From assembly GCA_002839375.1 (NCBI GenBank), contig PGXY01000001.1:310001-374000 (forward strand): a DNA stretch of 64,000 nucleotides. The letters are read 5' to 3'. The position numbers and the translations under genes were made by a program. Source of the DNA: Spirochaetae bacterium HGW-Spirochaetae-1 (lineage in GTDB: Bacteria > Spirochaetota > UBA4802 > UBA5550). The notes beneath the pieces are model-generated. The model made no database searches and was not told the origin of the DNA. It worked only from the letters and a program-made list of their open reading frames with translations. This document shows, piece by piece, positions 34,296 through 43,786 of the stretch (positions are counted from its first letter, which is position 1; the number at the start of each line of letters is the position of its first letter).

Positions 34296-37200
34296 ATGGA
34301 GTATATAAACATCGATCGGACACGGCGAAACAACGGCAAGGTCCATTCCTTCTCCAGCGTCTGCGAAGGGCATGGTTCAGCCGGAGATCTGGTAAAGGAT
34401 ACGGGATACTGGAGCAGCGAGAGGCGCAACGCGGCCATAACGGAATATGTCATCATCGAACATGAGGAGACCGTCACCGCCGATTATATAGAAATGATTC
34501 CTTCCCCGGGCGGCCCTGCCGCTTTTCCGCGGGGATTCCGTTTTGAGGGAAGCCTGGATAATATCGTGTGGAAGGTGATTCACACGGAAAAAGAATATGA
34601 ACTGGAAACAGCCTGTTGCCGGATTGATGTGCCGCTGATGCGGTTTAAGTATCTGAAAGTGGTGATTACGGAACCGGCCTTTTGCAATGAAAAACATTAT
34701 TCAGAAATTGGCAGTATCGTGACGGGAATATCGGGCCTTCATGAAATTATCGTGAGCAGCTCGCGGTCGTCCCAGCATGATGGAGCGAGGCTTATCGATG
34801 GTGATACCCGGAGCAGCTGGCAGTCTGCTGTAAACTCCAGCAGTACGGCCGAGTATGTCATGGCTGACCTGGGGAGTATATATTCCGTAAGCCGGATCAT
34901 TCTTCTTTCATCATCCAACGGCTTTCCCGAGGATTTCAACCTGGCGGTCAGCATTGACAACAGCCTGTGGACCACTGTTTTCGAGGAGAAGAACTTCAAG
35001 GCAGAACTGAATAGGAAATATTTCTGGGAAACGGGAGTTATCCCTGCCCGGTATGTACGCCTCGAAGCCAAGGGAGTGAGATTGTTCTCGGGAGAGTACG
35101 GCGTTCAGCTGGGTGGACTGGAAATAATGGCGGTCATGACGGATTCGGATCATACGCATAATATCGGGGATATAACTCCCCATGCTTCCATTTTCCAGGC
35201 AGGAGTCGTAAAGTTCGCCAAAGATGGAGAGGATATTTCGGGAGCGGCAGTACAGGGGAGTGATCGCAGGCTCCGGGATGCAACGACGCTGTTCAAGGGC
35301 ATTGTGCAGTTTGCGGAAGACGGCGACGATTCCGACACCCTGGCAGTCCAGGCATCGGACATGCGTCTCAAGCTTGCCACTGAGTATAACCCGGGAATTG
35401 TCCGTTTTGCCTATGACCGCGAAAATCAGCCCGGGACCGCGGTACAGGGGAATGATTCAAGGATACAGGAGGCGACAACAGACAGTTTCGGCATTGCCAA
35501 GCTGTGTCCCGACGGACTCTACACCGATCACGGTGTTGTTCTGGGGAGCGATTCGCGCCTCAGAAAAGCGACCACTGAGAAACATGGCATCTGCCGGCTG
35601 TCACCCGATGGAGAGAGCATCGCCGGCTCCGTGGTCCAGTCCAATGACAGGAGGCTGCGGGACGCAACGACGCTTTATAAGGGGATTGCCGAGCTTGCCG
35701 AGGACGGTGAAGACAGAGAGGGTGTTGTGGTTCAGGGCAATGACCGTCGCCTGAAGGATGCAACAACCATATCCAGGGGAATCGCCGAGCTTGCCGAGGA
35801 CGGTGAAGACAGGGAGGGTGTTGTGGTTCAGGGCAATGACCGCCGCCTGAAGGATGCAACAACCATATCCAGGGGGATCGCCGAACTTGCCGAGGACGGC
35901 GAGGACAGGGGAGGCGTCGTGGTCCAGGGTAATGACCGCCGTCTGAAAGACGCCACGACAGAATCGAAGGGAATTGTGGAACTTGCCGATGATGGAGAGA
36001 GCCTTCCCGGTGTTGTCGTACAGGGTAATGATAAAAGACTTCGCGATGCAACGGAAACCTCCAGGGGCATCATGCAGTTTGCCGTTGACGGTTCCGATTT
36101 ACCGCTGTCTGCCGTGCAGGGAAGTGACCGCAGGTTGAAGGATGCCACTACAGCCGCCAAAGGCATCATGCAGTTTGCCGTGGATGGTTCTGATTCACCG
36201 CTGATGGCGGTACAGGGTAATGATCGGCGTCTGAAGGATGCCTCCACCACGGCAAAGGGGATAGTGGAGCTTGCCGAAGACGGCGAGGACCGTCCTGCCG
36301 TTGTTGTGCAAGGGAGCGACCGGCGTCTGAAGGACGCCTCTGAAACGTCAAAGGGCATCATGCGCTTCGCACGAAACGGCGAAGATAAGGGCAATGCAGC
36401 AGTGCAGGGCGATGACCGACGTTTGAAGGATGCCTCTACTACATCGAAAGGGATAGTGGAGCTGGCCGAAGACGGTGAGGATAAAAGCGGTGTCGCAGTC
36501 CAGGGTGATGACAGGCGTTTGAAGGATGCCTCTACTACATCGAAAGGGATCGTGGAACTTGCCGGTGACGGAGAGAACCTTCCCGGTGTTGTCGTACAGG
36601 GTAATGACCGGCGTCTGAAAAACGCCACCACGGAGGCCACCGGTATAGTGCGTCTGGCCAGAAACGGGGTAAACAAAGAAGGAATTGCCGTACAGGCCAA
36701 CGATGCGAGATTATATGATGCACGGGAGTCATTGCCTCATTCGCACGACTATGCCCGCACAAAACATGAATTCAACACTCACCAGGGGACTATCAGTATA
36801 AAAGAATCAAAGAGCCAGGCCTTTAATGATATAACGCCTCCCTCCGATCATTCTACGATCATACATGGATACAACAGTTCAAGGGAAAACGGATCCATAG
36901 GGTTAGCCGGTGTTGCGGGGATTCTGTCGGAAAAGACCATACAGTCCTATGGCGTGGTAGGGCACAGCAATCATGTCGGTGTACGTGGGCAGGCTCCGGG
37001 GGGCGCCGAGGTGAAGGGATGCGGTGTTCTCGGTGTCTCCCGTTTCGGGGCTGGTGGTGTTTTTGCCAGCGAACACGACTATTCACTGGTGGCTGATGGA
37101 TACGGGAGTATTTCTCGCTATGATGACTCCATAAACCTGATGGGGAACGGCGATGCGCTGCTGGTCAACGGACGTTCGCATTTTAACGGTCCCATGAGTG

Positions 37201-37637
37201 TTCATAATGGGGGAGAGGAAAACCAGTTTCCCGGAAATATAGTGGAGTATTTCGAGGTTGATGAGGTGGAATACGTATCACCCGGCGACCTTTTAGTTGT
37301 AAGCGAAATGGGGAATGCAGTGCTATCCCGGTCAAGAAAGGAATACAACAGGTCCGTCATCGGTGTCGTGGCGGGAAATCCGCTCATCGCCATTAACAAC
37401 AGCGGACAGGAACAGAAGGTGTATCCCGTGGCCCTGGTGGGAAAAACGCTGTGTAAGGTTGATGCCCGCATCAGTCCCGTGAAACCAGGAGATCTCATCG
37501 TGGCGTCCGGTACTCCCGGATGCGGTATGGTGGGCAAAGTTGATTCTTTTGAAAAGATAGGCACGGTTATCGGAAAGGCCATGGATAGGCTGGAAGAGGG
37601 TATCGGCATTATTTCAGTTTTCATTACCCATCTGTGA
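34296..37637 (+). CDS. Large discoidin-like/tail-fibre-repeat protein
   Basis: 1113 residues, no signal peptide. Two discoidin (F5/8C)-like beta-sandwich domains come first (about 1-145 and 148-285; the second has ARLIDGDTRSSWQS). A THNIGDITPH linker leads to 16 contiguous 32-residue repeats (297-808), consensus ATTxSKGIVELAEDGEDxxG then VVVQGNDRRLKD, strongly like phage tail-fibre repeats. The C-terminus (about 820-1113) is glycine-rich beta sheet, ending in a module (VSPGDLLVVSEMGNAVLS, later VKPGDLIVASGTPG) found at the ends of large fibre or chaperone-like proteins, possibly self-cleaving. No phage genes surround it. A surface-binding fibre exported by an unknown route, or part of a contractile device, are options. 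Confidence 0.75.
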   Translation: MEYINIDRTRRNNGKVHSFSSVCEGHGSAGDLVKDTGYWSSERRNAAITEYVIIEHEETVTADYIEMIPSPGGPAAFPRGFRFEGSLDNIVWKVIHTEKEYELETACCRIDVPLMRFKYLKVVITEPAFCNEKHYSEIGSIVTGISGLHEIIVSSSRSSQHDGARLIDGDTRSSWQSAVNSSSTAEYVMADLGSIYSVSRIILLSSSNGFPEDFNLAVSIDNSLWTTVFEEKNFKAELNRKYFWETGVIPARYVRLEAKGVRLFSGEYGVQLGGLEIMAVMTDSDHTHNIGDITPHASIFQAGVVKFAKDGEDISGAAVQGSDRRLRDATTLFKGIVQFAEDGDDSDTLAVQASDMRLKLATEYNPGIVRFAYDRENQPGTAVQGNDSRIQEATTDSFGIAKLCPDGLYTDHGVVLGSDSRLRKATTEKHGICRLSPDGESIAGSVVQSNDRRLRDATTLYKGIAELAEDGEDREGVVVQGNDRRLKDATTISRGIAELAEDGEDREGVVVQGNDRRLKDATTISRGIAELAEDGEDRGGVVVQGNDRRLKDATTESKGIVELADDGESLPGVVVQGNDKRLRDATETSRGIMQFAVDGSDLPLSAVQGSDRRLKDATTAAKGIMQFAVDGSDSPLMAVQGNDRRLKDASTTAKGIVELAEDGEDRPAVVVQGSDRRLKDASETSKGIMRFARNGEDKGNAAVQGDDRRLKDASTTSKGIVELAEDGEDKSGVAVQGDDRRLKDASTTSKGIVELAGDGENLPGVVVQGNDRRLKNATTEATGIVRLARNGVNKEGIAVQANDARLYDARESLPHSHDYARTKHEFNTHQGTISIKESKSQAFNDITPPSDHSTIIHGYNSSRENGSIGLAGVAGILSEKTIQSYGVVGHSNHVGVRGQAPGGAEVKGCGVLGVSRFGAGGVFASEHDYSLVADGYGSISRYDDSINLMGNGDALLVNGRSHFNGPMSVHNGGEENQFPGNIVEYFEVDEVEYVSPGDLLVVSEMGNAVLSRSRKEYNRSVIGVVAGNPLIAINNSGQEQKVYPVALVGKTLCKVDARISPVKPGDLIVASGTPGCGMVGKVDSFEKIGTVIGKAMDRLEEGIGIISVFITHL
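35184..36719 (+). repeat. 16 tandem 96-bp coding repeats
   Basis: Sixteen in-frame units of exactly 96 bases inside the large repeat protein gene, with no insertions. Units 6, 7 and 8 (35664-35951) are almost identical, pointing to recent duplication; outer units have diverged. The copy number could vary between strains. Confidence 0.9.
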
Positions 37638-37692
37638 AAACAGGCTGTTGTGAATATCACACTGTAAGAGAGACAGAATGATTCAGGAAGCT

Positions 37693-37726
37693 TGCTGAAA
37701 AACCGTACTACCGGGGTTTTTCAGCA
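37693..37726 (+). terminator. Terminator after the large repeat protein
   Basis: A perfect 12-bp inverted repeat TGCTGAAAAACC / GGTTTTTCAGCA with a 10-base loop, 55 bases past the stop codon. The T-run is within the stem, so it may also be read on the minus strand after the gene ending at 37783. Confidence 0.75.
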
Positions 37727-37782
37727 GACATTTGTTATATGTGATAATATATTCCCGGGGTTAGACTCCCCGCATGCGGATA

Positions 37783-38415
37783 TCAGGGATTGAGTTTTTT
37801 AAGTATTTCCAGTTCTGTTTTATTAAACACCTTGAACTGGTATTCATTCAATTCTTTGGCGATTTCCTTCGAAATATAGGTGATTCTCCTGCAGAAGGGC
37901 TTTTTTTCGTAACGGTCCACCCACATGATTATGATTGTTTTATCCGAGTCCCATGCCATGGCGCCCTGATTGTCTTTCATGTTTTCGCTGCTTGATTCTC
38001 CATATTTTTCCGTAAGCTTTTTTTTCACATCCTCCATGGCAATGTAGGGAAATTTCAGGGCGACATAGAATAGCTTTCCCTCATCCTTTTTTTCCTCCGG
38101 TGACGCCGTACCTGCAGGAGCGGCGGATTCCTCTTTTTTTTCAACACCGTCGGGAATGGCAGCGGGATCAATGTAGAAGAAGCCGTAAATATACTGCAGC
38201 TCCCCGTCTTTGGATAGTATGATTTTCCTTTCATCGGTATAGGCAAGTTTTCCGTTTATCTTATCCCTGGCGTCACTGAGCATGGTCCCCCAGGAAATAT
38301 TGCCATATCCGTCGGGAAGGTTTTTTGCGGTTGTACCTCCCGTATCCTGAGCAGGAGCAAGCAAAGCCGTGAATATGAAGAAAGGAACAAGTATGGCAAA
38401 GGTGATTTTTTTCAT
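37783..38415 (-). CDS. Exported protein of unknown function
   Basis: 210 residues from ATG 38415. A signal peptide (KKITFAILVPFFIFTALLAPAQ) is followed by GYGNISWGTMLSDARDKI, a pattern seen in spirochaete exported proteins, a Glu/Ala/Pro linker (about 85-105) and an alpha/beta C-terminal part. A longer frame to 38457 lacks a ribosome site. I do not recognise the family. Confidence 0.6.
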   Translation of the reverse strand: MKKITFAILVPFFIFTALLAPAQDTGGTTAKNLPDGYGNISWGTMLSDARDKINGKLAYTDERKIILSKDGELQYIYGFFYIDPAAIPDGVEKKEESAAPAGTASPEEKKDEGKLFYVALKFPYIAMEDVKKKLTEKYGESSSENMKDNQGAMAWDSDKTIIIMWVDRYEKKPFCRRITYISKEIAKELNEYQFKVFNKTELEILKKLNP

Positions 38416-38652
38416 TATTAATAACCCATATTTCATTATTAGTAATAATATCGGCAAAAGATAGGGTAAAAAAAGAGTATTAATTACTACTGTTCTAAGT
38501 CAAATAGACAATTTAATGTAAAATGGAAATATCACTCTTTATGGCTCGTTCATGATAATAGCGATAAAATCGTGCAGGGCGGGGATTTTATATTTGACAT
38601 AAATGATTAATACCGTGTCTTATTATGGCTTTCTTATGGAAAGGAGTTGTTT

Positions 38653-39318
38653 TTGAATATAAGCAGGATATATATATGTATTGTGATGCTTTTTGCGATT
38701 TCCTGTTCCGGAGCGCGGGAAGTCCAGAAGAGAGATAATCTCGGCAGGGTGTCGGCGGTCTCCTATTATGATGGCAATGCACTCATTCGAACTGAAGAAT
38801 TCAGCTACTATGGCAATTCCCATAATCCATGGGCCATAATTTACAAGAAAAAGAAAGGCCTCGAACTGAAACCTTACCGGGAAGAGGAGTATGTTTTCAG
38901 TAATAATAACCTGGAAAGGATATCCTTTTTTGTCTATAGAGGGGGAGAAAAGGAAAAAGCGGGGATGATCAGGTACTTTTATAAATCGGAGCGGACCGAC
39001 AGGATAGAGTATTATACTTATAGGAAAGAACAACAGCAATTTTTTATTTTTGGCCTCGAACAGCACTTTTACAATGGTGATGAAATGACTTCGAGGCGGA
39101 TAATCGAATTTGAATTCAATGGCCAGACTCAGAAATCGATGCAGATAGGTCAGTATGTAGTCTATTACGAGAAAGGCTCGATTTCCTGGATGCATTCCTG
39201 GATTATGAATAAAAAATCCAAAAAAATTGTTGAAAAAAAGGAATTTAACAGTGATCTGATAAGTAACAAGGTTGCCTTTATCGAGGATTTTTATATGCAG
39301 CGTTCAAGGGGCAAATAA
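38653..39318 (+). CDS. Lipoprotein of unknown function
   Basis: About 221 residues. A short signal with a lipobox LFAISC. The mature part alternates Tyr-rich beta hairpins (ISFFVYRGGEKEKAG, TDRIEYYTYRKEQQQ), like antitoxin-type YD or MORN-like sheets, but without true MORN repeats. The start is set at TTG 38653 because AAGGAG lies six bases upstream; TTG 38647 is too close. It is 20 bases upstream of thioredoxin on the same strand. Confidence 0.6.
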   Translation: MNISRIYICIVMLFAISCSGAREVQKRDNLGRVSAVSYYDGNALIRTEEFSYYGNSHNPWAIIYKKKKGLELKPYREEEYVFSNNNLERISFFVYRGGEKEKAGMIRYFYKSERTDRIEYYTYRKEQQQFFIFGLEQHFYNGDEMTSRRIIEFEFNGQTQKSMQIGQYVVYYEKGSISWMHSWIMNKKSKKIVEKKEFNSDLISNKVAFIEDFYMQRSRGK

Positions 39319-39338
39319 GTTTAGGAGGCAGGAAAGAA

Positions 39339-39653
39339 ATGGGAAATATTCTGGAAGTGAGCAGCGGTACGTTTGATGCGGAAGTAATTAAGGCGGGAGG
39401 AAAGGTTCTTGTCGATTTCTGGGCTCCGTGGTGCGGTCCCTGCAGGATGCAGACGCCTATCCTGGAGCGTCTTACCCAGGATGCAGGTGTGAAGGCGAAA
39501 ATAGTAAAACTGAACACCGATGAATCCCCCGAGGTGGCACAAAAAATGAATATAACCTCTATCCCCACTTTAATAATTTTCAAAGATGGCAAGGAAGTGG
39601 ACAGGATGATAGGTGTTCAACCTGAGGAAGCACTTAAGGCCAAACTGGCCTGA
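39339..39653 (+). CDS. trxA: Thioredoxin
   Basis: 104 residues, normal length. The active site is VDFWAPWCGPCR (Cys-Gly-Pro-Cys) and the cis-Pro is in SIPTLIIF. It reduces disulfides in cytoplasmic proteins using thioredoxin reductase, which is not in this window. AGGAGG is close to ATG 39339. Together with Dtd and the HtrA protease nearby it forms a quality-control neighbourhood, though each gene has its own spacing. Confidence 0.95.
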   Translation: MGNILEVSSGTFDAEVIKAGGKVLVDFWAPWCGPCRMQTPILERLTQDAGVKAKIVKLNTDESPEVAQKMNITSIPTLIIFKDGKEVDRMIGVQPEEALKAKLA

Positions 39654-39689
39654 TATATCCTTACGCGGAATTGTTAAATAGAAAAAGCA

Positions 39690-40139
39690 ATGCGCGCAGT
39701 CATTCAAAGAGTTTTACAGGCGACAGTTGAAGTGGAGGGCCGTATTATTGCTTCCATTGATACGGGTCTCCTGGTTCTCATCGGCATCCATTCCGATGAT
39801 TCCCATGATGATATGAAATATATTATCGGTAAGATCATGGGGCTCCGGATTTTTAACGATGACCGGGAACTTATGAATCGTTCAGTGCAGGATGTTGAGG
39901 GCGGTGTACTGCTTGTCCCCCAGTTTACCTTGTATGGAGATGCACGCAGGGGAAACCGGCCCTCTTATTCCAGCGCCATGCCGCCGGCCGAGGCCGGGCC
40001 GTTTTTTTCAGATTTTCTTGATCATTTCCGTTCCGTCCATCCCGGCGCCGTAGCTGGAGTTTTCGGCGCGGATATGAAAGTCTCGCTGACAAACTGGGGA
40101 CCCGTTACCATCCTTCTGGACAGCAGCAAAATTCTCTGA
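39690..40139 (+). CDS. dtd: D-aminoacyl-tRNA deacylase
   Basis: 149 residues, full-length Dtd. N-terminal MRAVIQRVLQATVEVEG, the PQFTLYGD active-site motif and NWGPVTILLDS with the cross-subunit Gly-cis-Pro. Dtd hydrolyses D-amino acids (and glycine) from tRNAs, preventing misincorporation. It lies 36 bases after trxA, same strand, without a strong ribosome site. Confidence 0.95.
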   Translation: MRAVIQRVLQATVEVEGRIIASIDTGLLVLIGIHSDDSHDDMKYIIGKIMGLRIFNDDRELMNRSVQDVEGGVLLVPQFTLYGDARRGNRPSYSSAMPPAEAGPFFSDFLDHFRSVHPGAVAGVFGADMKVSLTNWGPVTILLDSSKIL

Positions 40140-40190
40140 GTCGTTGATCCGGGAGTGTTACATAATTTTTTCCGCAATACAGGTGAAACC

Positions 40191-40400
40191 ATGTTAAAAA
40201 GCAGGTTCGTTATCATATCAGTATCATTGGCAGTTGCAGTAGCCTGCGCCTCTGCGGGATGCAAGGAAAAGAAAAAACCCAACATGGTGGATATGGAGCA
40301 GTTTGAATTTGACGGCTCAAGCAATGACCGTTATCTTTTTAAAGATACTATCGAAGAACAAAAAAAACGCGATGAGCAATATAAAAAGGACAATTTTTAA
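40191..40400 (+). CDS. Small lipoprotein
   Basis: 69 residues from ATG 40191 (AGGTG site; the longer frame from 40155 lacks one). Signal peptide with a lipobox ACASAGC, then a short Lys-rich and acidic hydrophilic part. It is followed directly by the HtrA gene (24 bases), so cotranscription is likely. Function unknown. Confidence 0.6.
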   Translation: MLKSRFVIISVSLAVAVACASAGCKEKKKPNMVDMEQFEFDGSSNDRYLFKDTIEEQKKRDEQYKKDNF

Positions 40401-40424
40401 TTGAGTCCGATCGAGGATACTGCA

Positions 40425-41567
40425 ATGAGACAAAAATTGAAATTCATTATTCCCGTGCTTCTGCTTTCGGGAGTTATTTTCCTTAACCAGTTTTCATGTC
40501 TTAAAAATGAAGACACGGGTCCCCAGGTTTTCGGTAATACGGAGGAATCACCCCTGAAAAAGGACGGTGAGGCTGCCAAGGCCTGTGAAATACAGGACAA
40601 TTTCAGAAAGATATTTGAGATGTACCGGGACAGTGTCGTCTTCATAACCACGGAACAGCTGGTGCGGGTGCGCCCCCATCCATTTTTTGATGACCCCCAT
40701 ATGAGGGAATTTTTCGGCGGCGGGAGGAGCCAGGTTCAGAAGCGCACTGGACTGGGCACCGGTTTCATTATTTCCCGGGATGGATATATATGCACAAATT
40801 ACCATGTTGTTCAGAATGTGGATAAGGTTTTCGTGAAGGTAAAGGAAAAGCATTATGAGGCCCAGATCATAGGTTTGGATAAAAGAACCGATATAGCCCT
40901 CCTGAAGGTCAAAGCAGACGGAGACCTGAAGCCGGTTTATTTCGGTGATTCTGACAAGGTCAATGTGGGGGATTGGGCAATTGCCATTGGGAATCCCTTC
41001 GGCCTGGACAGAACTTTTACCGTGGGAGTCATAAGCGCCGTGGGGCGCAGTGATGTGGATATGATGGGCGGCTCCCATATCCAGACCGATGCCTCGATCA
41101 ATCCCGGCAATTCGGGAGGTCCCCTCATTAATATTTATGGCGAGGTGGTTGGGATAAACCGCATGATTTATTCCAACAGCGGCGGATACATGGGAATCGG
41201 CTTTGCCATCCCCATCAATACGGCTCGCTCCATATTGGCCCAGCTGCAGAAATTCAAGCAAGTCAAGCGCGGCTACCTGGGGGTGAGCGTACTTGAACTG
41301 ACTGACCGGAATGCCCAGGAGCTTGGACTTCCCGCAAATGAGGGGTCCTTCGTGGGCGAAGTAGTCCAGCGGAGCCCGGCCGACCGGGGAGGCATAAAAG
41401 TCGGCGATGTTATTATTGAAATCAACGGTATTCCCGTGAAAAACTATAAGGACCTGCTGAATATAGTGGGCCAGATACCCATCGGCCAGAGAATCAAGGT
41501 CATGGTATGGAGAGACCGGAAGAAGGTCGCCATGTATGTAACCATAACGGAGAGACCCAAAGAATAA
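40425..41567 (+). CDS. HtrA/DegQ-type periplasmic serine protease
   Basis: 380 residues. A signal segment ends near QFSC, so it may be a lipoprotein or cleaved. Protease domain (about 60-265): His in YICTNYHVVQNV, Asp in KRTDIALL, Ser in INPGNSGGPLIN. One PDZ domain follows (about 270-375) with RGYLGVSVLEL and GGIKVGDVIIEINGIPV. One PDZ instead of two is like DegS, but the protein lacks a long anchor. It degrades or refolds damaged envelope proteins. ATG 40425 has GAGG eight bases upstream. Confidence 0.93.
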   Translation: MRQKLKFIIPVLLLSGVIFLNQFSCLKNEDTGPQVFGNTEESPLKKDGEAAKACEIQDNFRKIFEMYRDSVVFITTEQLVRVRPHPFFDDPHMREFFGGGRSQVQKRTGLGTGFIISRDGYICTNYHVVQNVDKVFVKVKEKHYEAQIIGLDKRTDIALLKVKADGDLKPVYFGDSDKVNVGDWAIAIGNPFGLDRTFTVGVISAVGRSDVDMMGGSHIQTDASINPGNSGGPLINIYGEVVGINRMIYSNSGGYMGIGFAIPINTARSILAQLQKFKQVKRGYLGVSVLELTDRNAQELGLPANEGSFVGEVVQRSPADRGGIKVGDVIIEINGIPVKNYKDLLNIVGQIPIGQRIKVMVWRDRKKVAMYVTITERPKE

Positions 41568-41579
41568 CGGCACGGTAAA

Positions 41580-43235
41580 TCAGGGGAACGATCTTGTTTT
41601 TACCAGCCGATGAACCTCCTCCGTATCTGAGAGGAGGTTTTTGTCCCAGGTGTCCCTGTCAAAGGGGAAGAATGTCCAGGACTCCAGGTCCTGGCCGGTG
41701 ATGGAGAGAAAGCGTTCCATGGAGAGCCATCGGTGGTAGGTTGTGGTCAGGCTGTTCCTGGTTATGTGCACATCGAGAAATCCCCAGGAGAGCTCTCCGT
41801 AGAGATGATATTTTTCCGTTATGGCATCGTGCTGGTACAGCCCGTAGTCAGAATTCCGGTCATGGACCCATGTTTTCCACTGCCTGTTTTTTCTTGTCAT
41901 GATGTAATGGTCCAGCCTTGACCCCCCTCCGCCATTGATGACATAGAGCGTGCCATTCCAGTCCGTATCACGATCGATCCAGAAGGCTTCATAGTGGTGA
42001 TCATGTCCCATGAGGACCAGGTCGACGCGGTATCTGCTGAAAAGATCCAGGTACTGTTTTTTCAGCAGTTCATTCATGCCGAAATCTCCGGTGCTTATGG
42101 GCGGAACATGCATTCCCACAACAATCCATTTCTTACCGGAATTTGCCCGAAGATCATCCCTGATGAAATTGTATTGATCCTTTCCGGTTATTCCATTAAT
42201 GCCGCCGAAACCGTCGAAGGTATTAATTATGAGAAAGTGGGCGTTTTCGTAATCAAAGGAAAAGTACCGGGGCTGGCGGAAAAAATAGTGCAGGTTGCCG
42301 CCATGGTCATCATATAGTTCATGGTTGCCCGGTACGGTGATCGTGGGATACCGGGACAGGAGGTATTTGCCGTTGAGAAAAAAATATTCCCATGAGAGCA
42401 GGTCTCTGCCGTGATGGGCAATGTCACCGAGCAGGAGAAGGAAAGACGGCTCTGCCGGTGATGTATCGTAAAATCGGCGTGCCACCATGGATATTTCCCC
42501 GAAGAAGGTGTGACCATAATGCCCGTGGTTGGATGAATCACCGATATTCAGGAAGTGAAAGTCATTGCGCTGAGCGGGATCGGGCGGTGTCACGAAGGAG
42601 AATATCTCGTCGCTGAGCATAGGTATGGTGTAGTAGTAAGTTGTTGAGGGTGAAAGCTTATGAAACCGGACCTCGTGGCGTTTGCCGTCCCCGCCGGGAA
42701 TTTCAAAAATGGGCCGCATCGTATTCCTCTCGGGCCGTGTTCCATACAGAAGATAAGCCTTTTCTTCTGATGTGCCGGGATCAAACCACCAGATGGACCT
42801 GGTTTTGACGTCAAAGCCAGATCCTCCCTTCCCGGTGAACCCGAGACTGGGTCCGACGGACCAGATCAGTTCCTCCGGGGCCGTTGGTTTCGCCCCGTGC
42901 ATATAGTCGTGGTATATGGGGGGAAGAAAAATGACGCCGGTGAGGACGGCTGCATCGATGATAAGTGCAGCGGCTAAAAGCGGCAATAGATGTTTGATTC
43001 GGGTGTTATTGCCGGGATTTGTTATAAGACGGACCGCTGTGCCCAGCAGGAGTCCCAGGATGGCGATATCCGCCATGGCCATTAATATTATTTTATACGC
43101 ATAACCGGCTGAAAGGTGGATGGCCAGGTTGTCCATGCCGACGATATGGAGGGTCAGAGCCGTATAGCAGAGCAGGCTCACAAAAGAGGATAAAAAGACA
43201 CCGATGATGATATATGATCCTGACAATTTTTGCAT
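41580..43235 (-). CDS. Membrane metallophosphoesterase (purple acid phosphatase-like)
   Basis: 551 residues. Three or four N-terminal transmembrane helices (about 1-110) anchor it; then a fibronectin-like beta domain with LSPSTTYYYTI, and a metallophosphoesterase domain with LNIGDSSNHG, LLLLGDIAHHG, TVPGNHELYD and, later, GMHVPP and LMGHDHHYE. These fit the dinuclear metal ligands of the calcineurin-like phosphatases, though the first DxH is changed to D-S-S. The outward-facing enzyme probably hydrolyses phosphate esters. The start is 43235. Convergent with the HtrA gene. Confidence 0.82.
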   Translation of the reverse strand: MQKLSGSYIIIGVFLSSFVSLLCYTALTLHIVGMDNLAIHLSAGYAYKIILMAMADIAILGLLLGTAVRLITNPGNNTRIKHLLPLLAAALIIDAAVLTGVIFLPPIYHDYMHGAKPTAPEELIWSVGPSLGFTGKGGSGFDVKTRSIWWFDPGTSEEKAYLLYGTRPERNTMRPIFEIPGGDGKRHEVRFHKLSPSTTYYYTIPMLSDEIFSFVTPPDPAQRNDFHFLNIGDSSNHGHYGHTFFGEISMVARRFYDTSPAEPSFLLLLGDIAHHGRDLLSWEYFFLNGKYLLSRYPTITVPGNHELYDDHGGNLHYFFRQPRYFSFDYENAHFLIINTFDGFGGINGITGKDQYNFIRDDLRANSGKKWIVVGMHVPPISTGDFGMNELLKKQYLDLFSRYRVDLVLMGHDHHYEAFWIDRDTDWNGTLYVINGGGGSRLDHYIMTRKNRQWKTWVHDRNSDYGLYQHDAITEKYHLYGELSWGFLDVHITRNSLTTTYHRWLSMERFLSITGQDLESWTFFPFDRDTWDKNLLSDTEEVHRLVKTRSFP

Positions 43236-43542
43236 AGATCCATAATTGCATTGTATGCAGCCTGCCCGTGCCTGAAGTATGGATATTCCCTCATCCTCTA
43301 TGGGCATGGCCGGCGGGAATTTTTGTGCAGATTCGCATATAGGGGAATAAATCTCAACAATTTCCTCGAATAGATATGAAAAAAGCTTGATTCCGGGGTG
43401 GGCTCATCGCTCTACTGGTAACGATTTTGATTTATCGCACTTTATTGCAAAATAGGCTGAATTATTGTCTTTTATTGTCTTCAGAGCGGGAAAAGGGCTA
43501 TTTTATTATTAAACATGGTTGTTAACCGGAGGAAGGGGGCAT

Positions 43543-43743
43543 ATGGACGATTCTTTGAAAAAATTTTTCTATATTTTCGGTATCATTGCCGCTGTTTATC
43601 TGCTTTTTCGCTACATAATTCCAATTCTGTTTAAAGTACTGGGATGGGTAGTGGGAACTCTGTTTACCATATTGCTGTGGGTCATTATAGCTGTTATGAT
43701 TGTTGCGGCCGTGGGATACATAATACAGCTTTTTAAAAAATAA
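43543..43743 (+). CDS. Small two-helix membrane protein
   Basis: 66 residues. Two hydrophobic stretches (about 8-28 and 32-60) predicted to span the membrane; short Lys ends. ATG 43543 is supported by GGAGGAAGGGGG at 43528-43539. It stands 83 bases upstream of the PBP1A gene, whose leader holds a hexamer repeat. Function unknown. Confidence 0.6.
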   Translation: MDDSLKKFFYIFGIIAAVYLLFRYIIPILFKVLGWVVGTLFTILLWVIIAVMIVAAVGYIIQLFKK

Positions 43744-43786
43744 TTGTTGATTAATAAGGATAATTCTAATCTTGTCATTGAATCTG

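Noticed and set aside
35560-36700. Minus-strand open frames in the fibre-repeat gene
   Set aside because: They mirror the plus-strand repeats and have skewed composition without start signals.
35184-36719. Regular 96-bp periodicity, a possible CRISPR array
   Set aside because: Units are in-frame protein repeats without unique spacers, and no cas genes are present.
34296-37637. Possible prophage because of the tail-fibre-like repeats
   Set aside because: No integrase, capsid, portal, terminase or lysis genes nearby; neighbours are ordinary chromosomal genes.
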